From the NCBI GenBank assembly GCA_027575805.1, contig JANBPU010000155.1:1-38384 (forward strand): a stretch of DNA of 38,384 bases. Direction: 5' to 3'. The stretch comes from Mycoemilia scoparia. Its lineage: Eukaryota; Kickxellomycota; Kickxellomycetes; Kickxellales; Kickxellaceae. Below, piece by piece: positions 30,040 through 38,384 of the stretch. Each line of letters begins with the position of its first letter. The stretch's first letter is position 1. The notes below the pieces were generated by a model. The model saw only the letters and a list, made by a program, of their open reading frames with translations. It did not search any database and was not told where the DNA came from. Both the position numbers and the translations under genes were made by a program.

Positions 30040-31162
30040 ATTAGTCTTGGATTTGTTTATTGTAATGTGGATTTTGAATTTTTTTATTGCAAATGATACA
30101 GCCTATTATAAAAATCAACCCTTTACTATTTACCACGCATGTGATACGCTTGTATTTAAAATCTTAGTTGTTGGCTAAACTAATATTTATTTTTCAAATG
30201 AGCGTGCATTTTGACCTTTATAGATTCTCCTATATAGGCTATCACTTGACAGCCACTACAGCCTTATTATATGGTGTCCTTAGAGAAAGCACTGTGTTTG
30301 CACCGCTTTATTGGTTCCAGAAATAGCTGTGCTTGGACAATGCGCAGCATGAATTCTTTGCCTTTTTTTTCTGAGAACTTGCTGGACGATGATTATAACT
30401 GGCCAGCAATAGTCCATATTAGAACCCATGTCTCCAAAAAGTCCCTAGGAACGAATTGGTGTGCAAATCCCAAGGCCACATCCAATGAAACCATCACCAG
30501 TCACATATCGGCAACTACAACTTGTACAAAAACATACTCTACTTTACCTGCATCGTCATCTAACACGCAAAATGAAATAAAACGGCTGTACATACTATTC
30601 CTTTCCGAATAAGTATCCACATGGACAAAAATCAATAGCCAAGAATAAAGTGCTTGGGTGCAACTTTAATTCAAGATGCCATTTCTCTCACTTTGCCAAC
30701 AAAACAGCTTCGTCTACGCATAGTCAACAACGTATTGTTAAAAAAGCCATCAGATTTGCCCTTGTGCCTGCCTTCAATAGCTTTTAAAATTAGAACTATA
30801 GCACAACGCTCGCCATTCTGTACTGTGATATTTTCTCACTCATCCGCTGACTGACTGAATGACTGACTGGCTGACTCAGTCAACCTCCTCAGACTTTAAC
30901 CTGTATAAAAATATCCTGTGTTTACTGTATTTCCCAAGACACCCTTTTCTTTCCATCTTTTGCTATATTACTGCATATATATACATTTCGCTATATAACA
31001 CCTTTAATTCGATTTATACCCATTTGGCACACATACGAGTGTTAGGGTATTTATATATAAAGTCCATAAACAAAGCATAATACTATATATAATATATCCT
31101 TTATTCCAAGGAGCCTTTATACACAAGCAAACACGAGTATATATATATATACAACCCCGACA
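30040..31162. other. Spacer between TIM23 and RAB18
   Basis: A 1.12 kb region with no convincing gene. A GACT-rich repeat block (about 30847-30890) ends in the symmetric TGACTCAGTCA, a bZIP/Gcn4-type site about 280 bp before the RAB18 ATG. (TA)n runs lie near 30975 and 31138-31151. An ATG frame of 113 codons at 30271-30612 (+) shows no family signal. Confidence 0.45.
30878..30888. promoter_or_regulatory. TGACTCAGTCA, candidate bZIP (Gcn4/AP-1-type) site
   Basis: A perfectly symmetric 11-mer containing TGACTCA on both strands, embedded in a GACT-repeat block upstream of RAB18. Binding is inferred from the motif alone; the coordinates are good to a few bases. Confidence 0.3.
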
Positions 31163-31825
31163 ATGAACAAGAACATTGAAGCAACATTCAAACTACTATT
31201 TATCGGCGATTCGGGTGTAGGCAAGTCGTCGATTTTGCTGCGCTTTACTGACAACTGCTTCTTACCGCCTGAGGATACTGGTGCAACTATTGGCGTTGAC
31301 TTCAAAGTCAAAGTTCAAAGAATCCAGGACAAAAAGTATAAGGTCACAATATGGGATACTGCGGGTCAAGAAAGGTTCAGGACTCTTACATCATCATACT
31401 ACCGTGGCGCCCAAGGAGTCATGCTGGTTTATGATGTCACCGATCGGTCGACATTCACTGAGCTGGAAAAGTGGTTTGACGAACTCAACACATTCTGCGC
31501 CGACCCGAATATAGTCAAGATGGTTGTTGGCAACAAGATTGACATGGCGGCTGAACGACAAGTGTCTAAAGAGGAGGGCGATACTTATGCCAAAAACCAT
31601 GGCGCTCTTTATTACGAGTGCAGTGCTAAGACCAGTCTGGACGTTGATCAGGCCATTAAAGCCTTAGTTAGTGAGATTATTCAGAGACCTACGCTTTGGA
31701 AAAAGAGCGCCCCCTCCTCTTCTGGAAGCAGCAATCTTTTCTCAAACTCCAATGGAAATACTCGAGTCGGTTCTAATGGTGGTGGTGGTGCTGATGGAGA
31801 ACCATTTTCTAATTGTGCTTGTTAG
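31163..31825 (+). CDS. RAB18: Rab18-type small GTPase
   Basis: Intronless, 220 residues. A vesicle/lipid-droplet/ER Rab GTPase. All five nucleotide motifs are intact: GDSGVGKS (15-22), the effector Thr in GATIGVDFKVK (40-50), WDTAGQE (64-70), NKID (124-127) and ECSAK (152-156). Rab18 rather than Rab1/8/11 is supported by the DFKVK switch, LNTFCADPNIVKMVVGNKID, and the IIQRPTLWK segment after the last helix. The hypervariable tail is Ser/Asn/Gly-rich and ends in CAC, a double-geranylgeranylation signal. The ATG at 31163 gives the standard short N-terminus. It converges with BUD31. A Rab18 is notable because budding yeast lacks one. Confidence 0.92.
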   Translation: MNKNIEATFKLLFIGDSGVGKSSILLRFTDNCFLPPEDTGATIGVDFKVKVQRIQDKKYKVTIWDTAGQERFRTLTSSYYRGAQGVMLVYDVTDRSTFTELEKWFDELNTFCADPNIVKMVVGNKIDMAAERQVSKEEGDTYAKNHGALYYECSAKTSLDVDQAIKALVSEIIQRPTLWKKSAPSSSGSSNLFSNSNGNTRVGSNGGGGADGEPFSNCAC

Positions 31826-32088
31826 TTAATTTGTGTTTTATTCTCCTCTTTAATTGGAATTCCCAATACATGACAGTTTAGATTTGTTGTTTTTTATTTA
31901 TCTCACTTTTCTTGCTTGCTCGGATATTGTTTGTATTCTTGTCCACCTACCTTTATCTTTTTACAATAGTTTTATTTATTGATGCCTTTTAGCATCATGC
32001 CACCATAATACTTGCCATTCAATGCCACATACCCAGATTTCGTCCTTTGTGTCATTATACACAACCTCTGCATATATGGTTTTCTAGC

Positions 32089-32133
32089 ACACACACATAC
32101 ACACACACACACAGACGACATATATATATATAT
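32089..32133. repeat. (CA)n and (TA)n microsatellites
   Basis: An interrupted CA run followed within about 10 bp by a TA run, read directly, in the RAB18/BUD31 convergent spacer. Confidence 0.8.
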
Positions 32134-32360
32134 TGACAATTTATACTTTTTTGAAATATTTGTTTTTTAGTAATGACATTTGATCCAATATACTCCAAGC
32201 ATTATTATCTAGACAATTAGAAACTTAATTATCAGGTAAAGCGATCTGTATGCATGCATTTTTATTGAAGATCGATTTATAATAGAAATTATAAAAATGG
32301 ATTCCTGGTTTCTCTAGGCATATTTTTAATAATCGTTTTTATTGTTATAATGATTATTTG

Positions 32361-32386
32361 ATAACCAAAATAAATATTTTGGTTAT
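32361..32386. terminator. Perfect 12-bp-arm inverted repeat in BUD31 3' region
   Basis: ATAACCAAAATA at 32361-32372 is the exact reverse complement of 32375-32386, with a 2-bp spacer. It lies 54 bp past the BUD31 stop, between convergent genes. It may act in 3'-end formation or as an RNA hairpin; the type is inferred. Confidence 0.35.
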
Positions 32387-32439
32387 TGCATTCTTTTTTG
32401 GATTTTATGTGCTTAATTCAAGTTGCTAGCTGTAGGGAT

Positions 32440-33031
32440 TTAATCTTTGCTATTGCAACCTCTGCATCCACACTTGTCGCATTCGATGACCCTTCCTTCG
32501 TCCAGCTGGGCCTTTGATACCCTACAAATACACGTTGTTCCATAGTTTGTATCTGTTGCTTGGATACATTGTAAACAGCACAGCTTTTCGTAACCAGGCT
32601 AAATATACAAATGTAACAAACGCCAGCTGTTATTTAATATTGTCTTCTGGGAGTGACGAATGCATATGCCACTCTGACATATCAATCTATAAAATTATAC
32701 ATGTATATTCACATATGCAGCTTCCTTGGTTTATCATTATACTTGCCTTCTTCCATTTTGCAATTAAGCTTGAATCAGCATATTTGTTCTTTAACAAATA
32801 ATCATATAGTGCTCTCGAAATGGCCTTCCGTTTATAGAATAAGTCATAAACATAGCGCGATCTTTGGTGATGGATTTGCGTGATTTTCCATGTAGATTGG
32901 TTCCGACGCTTGGTATCGCTTGGTTCATTTTCAGCTTCTCTCATTTTTGTCTCAAATTCTGTCAGAGTTGGTTCGATATCGTCCCAACCTGGGGGCGGTC
33001 TCTTGGTTCTACTCGTCTTGATTTTTGGCAT
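32440..33031 (-). CDS. BUD31: Splicing factor BUD31 (G10 protein), two exons with a GC-AG intron
   Basis: Spliced by hand into 147 residues: exons 33031-32747 and 32598-32440. BUD31 is a zinc-binding component of the spliceosome's Prp19-related/activated complex. The N-terminus [23 protein letters not shown], with [16 protein letters not shown], is diagnostic, as is the [20 protein letters not shown] junction. The C-terminal Cys clusters ([22 protein letters not shown]) supply the zinc ligands. The 148-bp intron starts with GCAAGT after AAG and ends in TTTAG. The only nearby GT would break the frame and the conserved KKPGYEKLC block, so a GC-AG intron is strongly indicated. It converges with RAB18 and lies in tandem with the MEA1-like gene (278 bp apart). 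Confidence 0.94.
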
Positions 33032-33309
33032 CCTTTCCTCTATATATTTATCGATGTCGGCAAGACAAATGCGCTGCTTTTAAAATGAGTATGAATGTTT
33101 GTTCTTTTTATAGACAACAGTGGATTTTGTAAAAAATGAATATATTTGATGCAAAAATATTTAATTGGTTATGGGTGTAAATAATTAAAAATCTCATGTC
33201 TTTTAGTTATTCGTTTAATTTTTGTGTATATGGCTTACAGCTATCTCTCCAGGAGTAATAAAATGCTTAATCATCGTCTTCTAGTTATTCGTTTGTGCAG
33301 AAACAGCTA

Positions 33310-34008
33310 TCAACTATTATTGAGTTCTGTGTTATCTGTGATCCTGGTAGCATCCTTTGGAACAGCATCAGCAGATGTTGAGGTGGATAGGGATTCGTTA
33401 GCCTGATTTTCTTGTGCTTTATCTTCTGCACTTATCTTGGGAAGCCAGGCCTCTTCAGGCACTGCTTTAGCCCATCCTACATATAAACACCAAAGAAAAT
33501 TTGGCCAAATTGAGCTAAATGAAACTAGGCAATATATATATATTCAACATAGATATTGCTGCATACTTGGGTAAGCATTGTGTGGTATTTTTATGTTCTT
33601 CATTATTGACTTTATCAAATCGACTTTTTCTATATATTACATTTAGTTGGACACGGATATCATGTTTGCATTAGGTCAATAAGAAAGCCCTGGACTCCTT
33701 TTTGATGCTGGTGGTGGTTTACCTGGTTCCATTCGATCCTTCTTTTCAACTTTTATTGACATTGGGCCATCAACTGTCAAGCCTGTTGGAGCTGTATCTC
33801 CTCTTTCAAAGAAATTCCCCCTATCCAAATCACTTTTACTATTCTCGTCCTGATCCTGATTGTTGTCTTCGAGCATGCTGTATCCATAAGACTCGGGCTG
33901 CCATATCTCATCCTCACCATCGCCCAATTGCAGATTATTATTTTCTATATCTGAGGACAAAGTATCTTGTTCTGAAGGACTGGTTCCTTTTTTATTGACA
34001 CTCATCAT
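33310..34008 (-). CDS. Acidic MEA1-like protein (two exons)
   Basis: Spliced by hand into 150 residues: exons 34008-33723 and 33476-33310, with a 246-bp intron (GTAAAC to TGTAG). The join turns a short dead-end frame into MEPG|WAKAVPEEAWLPKI followed by a 40-residue Ser/Thr/Asn tail. The N-terminal half is acidic, with YGYSMLEDNNQDQDE. The acidic YxYxxL segment followed by a WA-x(5)-EEAW core resembles metazoan male-enhanced antigen 1 (YSYQPLNQD, then WAREISDAQW), a protein of unknown biochemical role. This identification is by eye and tentative. Translation could start at either of two adjacent ATGs (34008 or 34005). The frame upstream has no further ATG. It is divergent from the saccharolysin gene. 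Confidence 0.6.
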
Positions 34009-35061
34009 AACTTGAAAATATAATGAAGCTAACAAAATATGCCATAGTCATTTTTAGTAAAAGCATAAACACATATCGATTCTACCTGCCTTTATTAGAA
34101 CCCCCTGATCTTATGGGAAGATATTCTTAAGAATAGATACGTGTGTTATGGTTGACTATCCAATATTTTCCAAATGGCAAGTTCTCCCCCTAAAGGGAAC
34201 AGACAGACGTCCTCATACATTCCCTGCAAAATCAGCCCACAACCCATACATTTTATCTGGAGTCTCGGTAATGGCTGACTAGTATCCAAGGGAGTGTCCA
34301 AGTACTACCCTTTTAGAGAATATTCAGCCAAACAGCTGGCAGGAAGCATTTGTGGTGAAGTTGGTTCATGCACAAGCCTCCGGCTCTGCAATATTTTAAA
34401 CATGAACTAGAGAAACTTGCCCACCAAAAATATCTAAAAATAAAAAGCAAAGAAAAAGTATGCCATTATAAGTGCAGTGTTGGTAGCGCTTTGTAGCCAT
34501 TTGTTTCTGTTTTGAATACTAAATTCCTATCCTTCTAGAGAGAGAGAGAGATAGTTCCACAGTTTGGCATATTAGTGTTTTATGATAGTTTCTATGGGCT
34601 GTGTTCTCCTTGAGAGCCTTTCTGATCATAACATTTTCCTATGTTTGACTGTGCACACTGATCACTGTTTATAATCCACAACTAATTGCAGCGAAAAACC
34701 CTAACCCTCTCCTGTTGTGCATCATAGAATACACAATTTTCTGTAGTTACAATTTGTGGGCCATTAAACTGCTACGTCAACAATAATGCAGGCGGCTTTC
34801 ATCAGGATTGATTCTTTTTGACCACTTGGCCAGCCAGTATACAACAATACCTCCTGACATTGTGTACTTTTGTTTCCTATAAGCCCACTTCCTTTATCTG
34901 ACCCGCTCTGGTTCTTTGTTTTATGTTCTTACGTGTTTAAACCTACTGTCTTGCATGTTTAGGATCTCAGTACGTGCTTTGCTATAAAGTTAAAGTCACC
35001 CCCATCTTGCTCTGCCACTGCACATCTATCTTCAAAGCTCTATTTCTCCTGCTTTAGCACT
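34009..35061. other. Divergent promoter region, MEA1-like and saccharolysin genes
   Basis: A 1.05 kb spacer with an (AG)n run near 34539-34554 and a telomere-type AACCCTAACCCT at 34697-34708. No gene is seen. Confidence 0.5.
34697..34708 (+). promoter_or_regulatory. AACCCTAACCCT telo-box-like motif
   Basis: Two tandem copies of the TTAGGG-type telomere unit (C-strand), read directly, about 350 bp upstream of the saccharolysin ATG. In other fungi such boxes bind Myb-type telobox factors; that activity here is inferred. Confidence 0.35.
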
Positions 35062-37086
35062 ATGACTACAACTGCCACCAAAAAATCATCCTATATCCCA
35101 CAGCTTCCAAAATTCTCCTTTACCGTTGGAGAAATCGAAGCAGACACCACCAAGGTAATTGAAAGTGCCCGCGCAATCTATGATAAGGTTGCTGCTATCC
35201 CTGTAAATGAGGCAACCTTTGAAAACACCATCCTACCCATTGCAAATGAAAAGTTCGAAGACCCTAGCCGTGAAAATATCATTCGTAGCTTGAAGGAGGT
35301 TCATACCGACAAAAACATCCGCGATGCCTGCACTGATGCTGAGATTAAACTGGATAAGTTTTCTATTGAATCCAGCATGCGTGAGGATGTTTATAAGGTG
35401 GTTTTTAGCGTGTTTAATAACAAAGAGATTATGGATAGACTATCCCCTCTTGATCGTCGTTTGGCCACTAAGGTTGAAGAGGATTATCGCCGCAACGGCT
35501 TGAACCTGACAGCTGATAAGCGTGAGGAGCTGAAGAAAGTTAAGGAAGAACTCGCCGAGCTTAGCACCAAATTTAATAGAAATATCAGCGAAGAGGATGG
35601 CGAAGCTTTGTTTACCAGAGAAGAGCTGGCAGGACTCCCTGATAGCTTTTTTGACGAGCGTGAAACTCGTGAGGTTGACGGGGTAACAAAGTATGTTGTT
35701 ACCACGAAGTATCCCGATCTGTACCCTGTTCTCAAGCAGGCAAAGGTATGGAAAACGCGGATGGCTTTGAAGGAGAAGGACGAAACAAGGTGTAAAGGAA
35801 ATGTTGGCCTGATTGAGAAAGCGATCAAGCTTCGTCACAAACAAGCACAACTGATGGGATACAAAACACACGCTGGGTTCAAGCTTGAAGTTATGATGGC
35901 CAAGAAGCCAGAAAATGTCATACATTTCGAGAACGATTTACGCAACCGCCTCAATGTTCTTGCAGATAGAGAGCTTGCAGAAATCGCTGCTCTGAAGGCT
36001 GAAGAGTTTAACCAAGTTAACGAAAACTTTGATGGAGAACTATATATGTGGGATTACGCTTATTATATTAATCTCATAAAGGAACGCCGATTCAATGTTA
36101 GCGACGATGAAGTTAAGCAGTACTTTTCCATGGGGAATGTCACGAAGGGCATTCTTGACACTTACCAGAACATGCTTGGACTCAAGTTTGTTAAGTCCTC
36201 AGAGACTGCATGGCACCGGGATGTGACCGTGCATGAGGTCTGGGATTCGGCGACTGGAGACTTTGTAGGACACTTCCTTATGGATTTGTACCCTCGTGAA
36301 GGCAAATACAATCACGCAGCATGTTTCCCTCTCCGTCCAGGATTCGAAAGAGCCGATGGAACTCGCGAATACCCAGTAGCAGCCATCGTTGCCAACTTCC
36401 CTAAACCATCCGGAAATACACCATCATTACTTACGCATAGCGACGTCACAACATATTTCCATGAATTTGGGCATGTCATGCATGAGCTGTGCTCAAAGGT
36501 CAAATATGAATATTTCCATGGTACATCTGTAGAAACTGATTTCGTTGAGGCTCCATCACAGATGCTGGAGAATTGGTGCTGGGAGCCAACTGTCCTCCAA
36601 AAGTTTGCATTCCACTACAAGACAGACAAGCCTATCCCCAGCGACTTGGTCGAAAGGCTTGTTGCTGCCCGAAATGTTGGTGCTGGCCTTGTCAATCTGC
36701 GCCAGATATTCTTTGGGCTCTTTGACATGGAAATCCACAACACTGAAAATCCAGACATCGACACCACTAAGCTTTACAGCGAGCTTCGTGAAAAGGTAAC
36801 AAGATTCAAGAATGGACCTAAGGAAGTTTGGCCTCTTGCAACATTCGGGCACATGATGGGCGGCTATGATGCTGGGTACTATGGTTATATGTGGTCGGAG
36901 GTGTTCTCTGCCGACATGTTTTACTCGAGATTCAAGGAAGAGGGAATTGACAACGTTGAGACTGGAAGGAGCTATCGTGAGGAGATCCTTAAGCCCGGTG
37001 GTAGCCGTGATGGTAATGACATGATCAGAAACTTCCTTGGTCGTGAACCAAACAACAAGGCATTCCTCAAGTCAATCGGCCTTTAG
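35062..37086 (+). CDS. PRD1: Saccharolysin / thimet oligopeptidase (M3 zinc metallopeptidase)
   Basis: Intronless, 674 residues. A cytosolic (sometimes intermembrane-space) oligopeptidase that cleaves short peptides released by the proteasome and other proteases. The zinc site is HEFGH (467-471) with the third ligand E496 in FVEAPSQMLENW, all intact. The C-terminal substrate-binding block includes FGHMMGGYDAGYYGYMWSEVFSADMF (quoted in part: GGYDAGYYGYMWSEVFS), with the Tyr residues that stabilise the transition state. The end FLGREPNNKAFLKSIGL matches the family terminus. The N-terminus MTTTATKKSSYIPQLPKF lacks an obvious presequence, so the cytosolic form is likely. A possible AATAAA signal lies near 37234. 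The neighbouring proteasome gene is 7 kb away; no co-regulation is visible. Confidence 0.95.
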   Translation: MTTTATKKSSYIPQLPKFSFTVGEIEADTTKVIESARAIYDKVAAIPVNEATFENTILPIANEKFEDPSRENIIRSLKEVHTDKNIRDACTDAEIKLDKFSIESSMREDVYKVVFSVFNNKEIMDRLSPLDRRLATKVEEDYRRNGLNLTADKREELKKVKEELAELSTKFNRNISEEDGEALFTREELAGLPDSFFDERETREVDGVTKYVVTTKYPDLYPVLKQAKVWKTRMALKEKDETRCKGNVGLIEKAIKLRHKQAQLMGYKTHAGFKLEVMMAKKPENVIHFENDLRNRLNVLADRELAEIAALKAEEFNQVNENFDGELYMWDYAYYINLIKERRFNVSDDEVKQYFSMGNVTKGILDTYQNMLGLKFVKSSETAWHRDVTVHEVWDSATGDFVGHFLMDLYPREGKYNHAACFPLRPGFERADGTREYPVAAIVANFPKPSGNTPSLLTHSDVTTYFHEFGHVMHELCSKVKYEYFHGTSVETDFVEAPSQMLENWCWEPTVLQKFAFHYKTDKPIPSDLVERLVAARNVGAGLVNLRQIFFGLFDMEIHNTENPDIDTTKLYSELREKVTRFKNGPKEVWPLATFGHMMGGYDAGYYGYMWSEVFSADMFYSRFKEEGIDNVETGRSYREEILKPGGSRDGNDMIRNFLGREPNNKAFLKSIGL

Positions 37087-38223
37087 CTAAGAGTTAAAAA
37101 TCTGGAATATTATCCCAGACTGGAAATTCTAACAGCTTCTTCGTTTATGTATTTTGAGTATTATGTGTATACTATACTCAAGTGTGAGTGGGTTTGTCAG
37201 CCTGGTTTAGACGTTTTTATAGCCTGAAATTCAAATAAACACTTCAAGGACTTTTTTAAAGTATGCAAAGGTGGCCATGTATTTGATAAGGCTTAATGGA
37301 GTGGATTTTGGTGCTGTCATCACTCCCAACTAAACAACAAAATAGATGCTCCATGATCTCTTATTGCAAACCACTATAATGAGCGATATCCATTATTCTA
37401 CAGATTTACCTGGTTTTAGGACAGAATGAAGTGTGACAAAATGACTATGACTTTTTGCCAGCTCAAACCAACATATACAAAACACATTGCTATTTGTATT
37501 TCATGTGCGAGTATAGAAAATATGATATCATTACAGCCCCATCATTTTGCTGTACAGCAATGAAATAGTGAATAAACTTTAAAAGATAGATCGAGATCAC
37601 CCTTTTTTGGTATAAACGAGCCTTCCTTCAAAAGGTGCATTCGAATCTATATTCTTTTGCTGGTGTTTACATGGCATCATAAAACAATTGGCATTATATT
37701 GGTCGCAATTCATGTTATAATAGCAAGTCGAAATGGATGTGTCTTTTGTTGGTTTGTTTTAAGCCAGGCTTAATATAGCAGTTAATATTGATTCATATGT
37801 ATATGTGTCCCGAATACCAACTCAGCTGATGTATGGATTTCCCAAGACATCTCACAGCACAGATCATGTAATGAGCACCACAGAACAAAATGTAAAAGCA
37901 TATGTTGCAGAATGGAAATGCAGCATTGAGAAACCACGCATTCTATCGCACACATGTAGCGATATACAGAACTCTTTGTTGGATTTATTCATTAAAATGG
38001 CAAGGATTTGAGGACACAGAACTGACTGATCTTTAGGTTTATCAAAGGTAGCATCAACTCCCAAGGATAATAGGTCTGGTTATTATTGAGGGAATGCGTT
38101 AGAATTGTAGGGATAAAATAAATCTCTGGTGAGCGGATTTTTTGGGACAAAGTTGACATTCAATCGCCGATCCGGTATCGGGTGGCAAATGGCGGTGTCG
38201 GCAACGGCGGGAGCAAAAGAAAT
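37087..38223. other. Spacer between saccharolysin and tRNA-Ile
   Basis: Over 1.1 kb of AT-rich sequence with no recognisable gene. A 60-codon ATG frame at 37829-38011 (+) has no family features. A GC-richer block begins near 38150 and carries an exact GGTGGCAAA at 38181-38189 (the yeast Rpn4 site sequence). No protein gene in the window begins beside it. Confidence 0.5.
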
Positions 38224-38296
38224 GCCACTTACAGGGATCGAACCTGTGACCTTCGCGTTATTAGCACGACGCTCTAACCAACTGAGCTAAAGAGGC
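38224..38296 (-). tRNA. tRNA-Ile (anticodon AAU)
   Basis: A 73-nt cloverleaf without intron on the minus strand. It has acceptor GCCTCTT/AAGTGGC, D-stem GCTC/GAGC, anticodon stem TCGTG/CGCGA with loop CTAATAA (anticodon AAU, read as IAU), a 5-nt variable loop and T-stem ACAGG/CCTGT around TTCGATC. The anticodon arm equals that of yeast tRNA-Ile. Acceptor pair 4-69 is a U-U mismatch. A T-rich run (TTTCTTTT) just downstream fits Pol III termination. Confidence 0.95.
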
Positions 38297-38384
38297 TAAC
38301 CCAACTTGAAAAAATTTTCAATCCGCAGACCCCGTCGGTTACCCAGGCCTCCTGATACCCTCACCCCATTTTCGCCCTATAATC

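Larger units (their letters stand above)
31826..32439. other. Convergent 3' spacer, RAB18 and BUD31, with (CA)n and palindrome
   Basis: A 614-bp spacer between two stops. It holds a (CA)n microsatellite (about 32089-32113), a (TA)n run (about 32120-32133) and a perfect 12-bp-arm palindrome (32361-32386, listed separately). No gene is seen. Confidence 0.6.

Noticed and set aside
30271..30612. 113-codon ATG frame between TIM23 and RAB18
   Set aside because: No motif recognised; a mixture of low-complexity Ser/Thr with no conserved block.
37829..38011. 60-codon frame downstream of saccharolysin
   Set aside because: No conserved motif, splice signal or context found.
1..38384. CRISPR arrays, operons, insertion sequences with transposase, virus-derived genes
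   Set aside because: None seen. The window is eukaryotic and no reverse transcriptase, transposase or capsid-like frame is present.

Overview
The window reads as a nuclear segment of a filamentous, early-diverging (zygomycete-grade) fungus. This placement is an inference. It rests on a chitin synthase fused to a myosin motor, a fungal PDI with an HEEL tail, saccharolysin, a Rab18 (absent from budding yeast), few and short introns with GTAAGT donors, AT-rich spacers full of microsatellites, and an Ile-tRNA of eukaryotic type. No bacterial, viral or plasmid genes were seen.

Layout from left to right: the 3' end of an unrecognised proline-rich gene (+); two copies of a small inverted-repeat element; a 50-residue Cys-rich ORF (-); a large DH-PH RhoGEF (-); a 3 kb spacer holding a third copy of the inverted-repeat element; exosome subunit RRP42 (+); the cardiolipin-pathway enzyme PGS1 (-); protein disulfide isomerase (-); a degenerate NBD-only Hsp70-like protein (+); myosin-chitin synthase (-); a four-exon ankyrin protein (+); proteasome ATPase RPT2 (-, three exons); TIM23 (+, two exons); RAB18 (+); splicing factor BUD31 (-, two exons with a GC-AG intron); a MEA1-like acidic protein (-, two exons); saccharolysin/thimet oligopeptidase (+); and tRNA-Ile(AAU) (-).

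Most genes are housekeeping genes and do not form a cluster of common function. Two themes recur: polarised growth and membrane traffic (RhoGEF, myosin-chitin synthase, RAB18), and protein quality control and organelle biogenesis (PDI, Hsp70-like, RPT2, PRD1-type peptidase, TIM23, PGS1). Several genes are arranged head to head over 0.9-3 kb spacers (RhoGEF/RRP42, PDI/Hsp70-like, chitin synthase/ankyrin, RPT2/TIM23, MEA1-like/PRD1). Others converge tail to tail over about 300-600 bp.

The gene models for ankyrin, RPT2, TIM23, BUD31 and MEA1-like were spliced by hand from donor and acceptor sites plus family fit. The start codons of the RhoGEF, PGS1 and MEA1-like genes were moved to the first ATG, because the longest reading frames begin at non-ATG codons. 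The observations most worth following are the Hsp70-like protein that has lost its phosphate-binding motifs, the three-copy inverted-repeat element family, RPT2 with an intron directly after the ATG, the GC-AG intron in a splicing-factor gene, and the atypical switch motifs in the chitin synthase motor.
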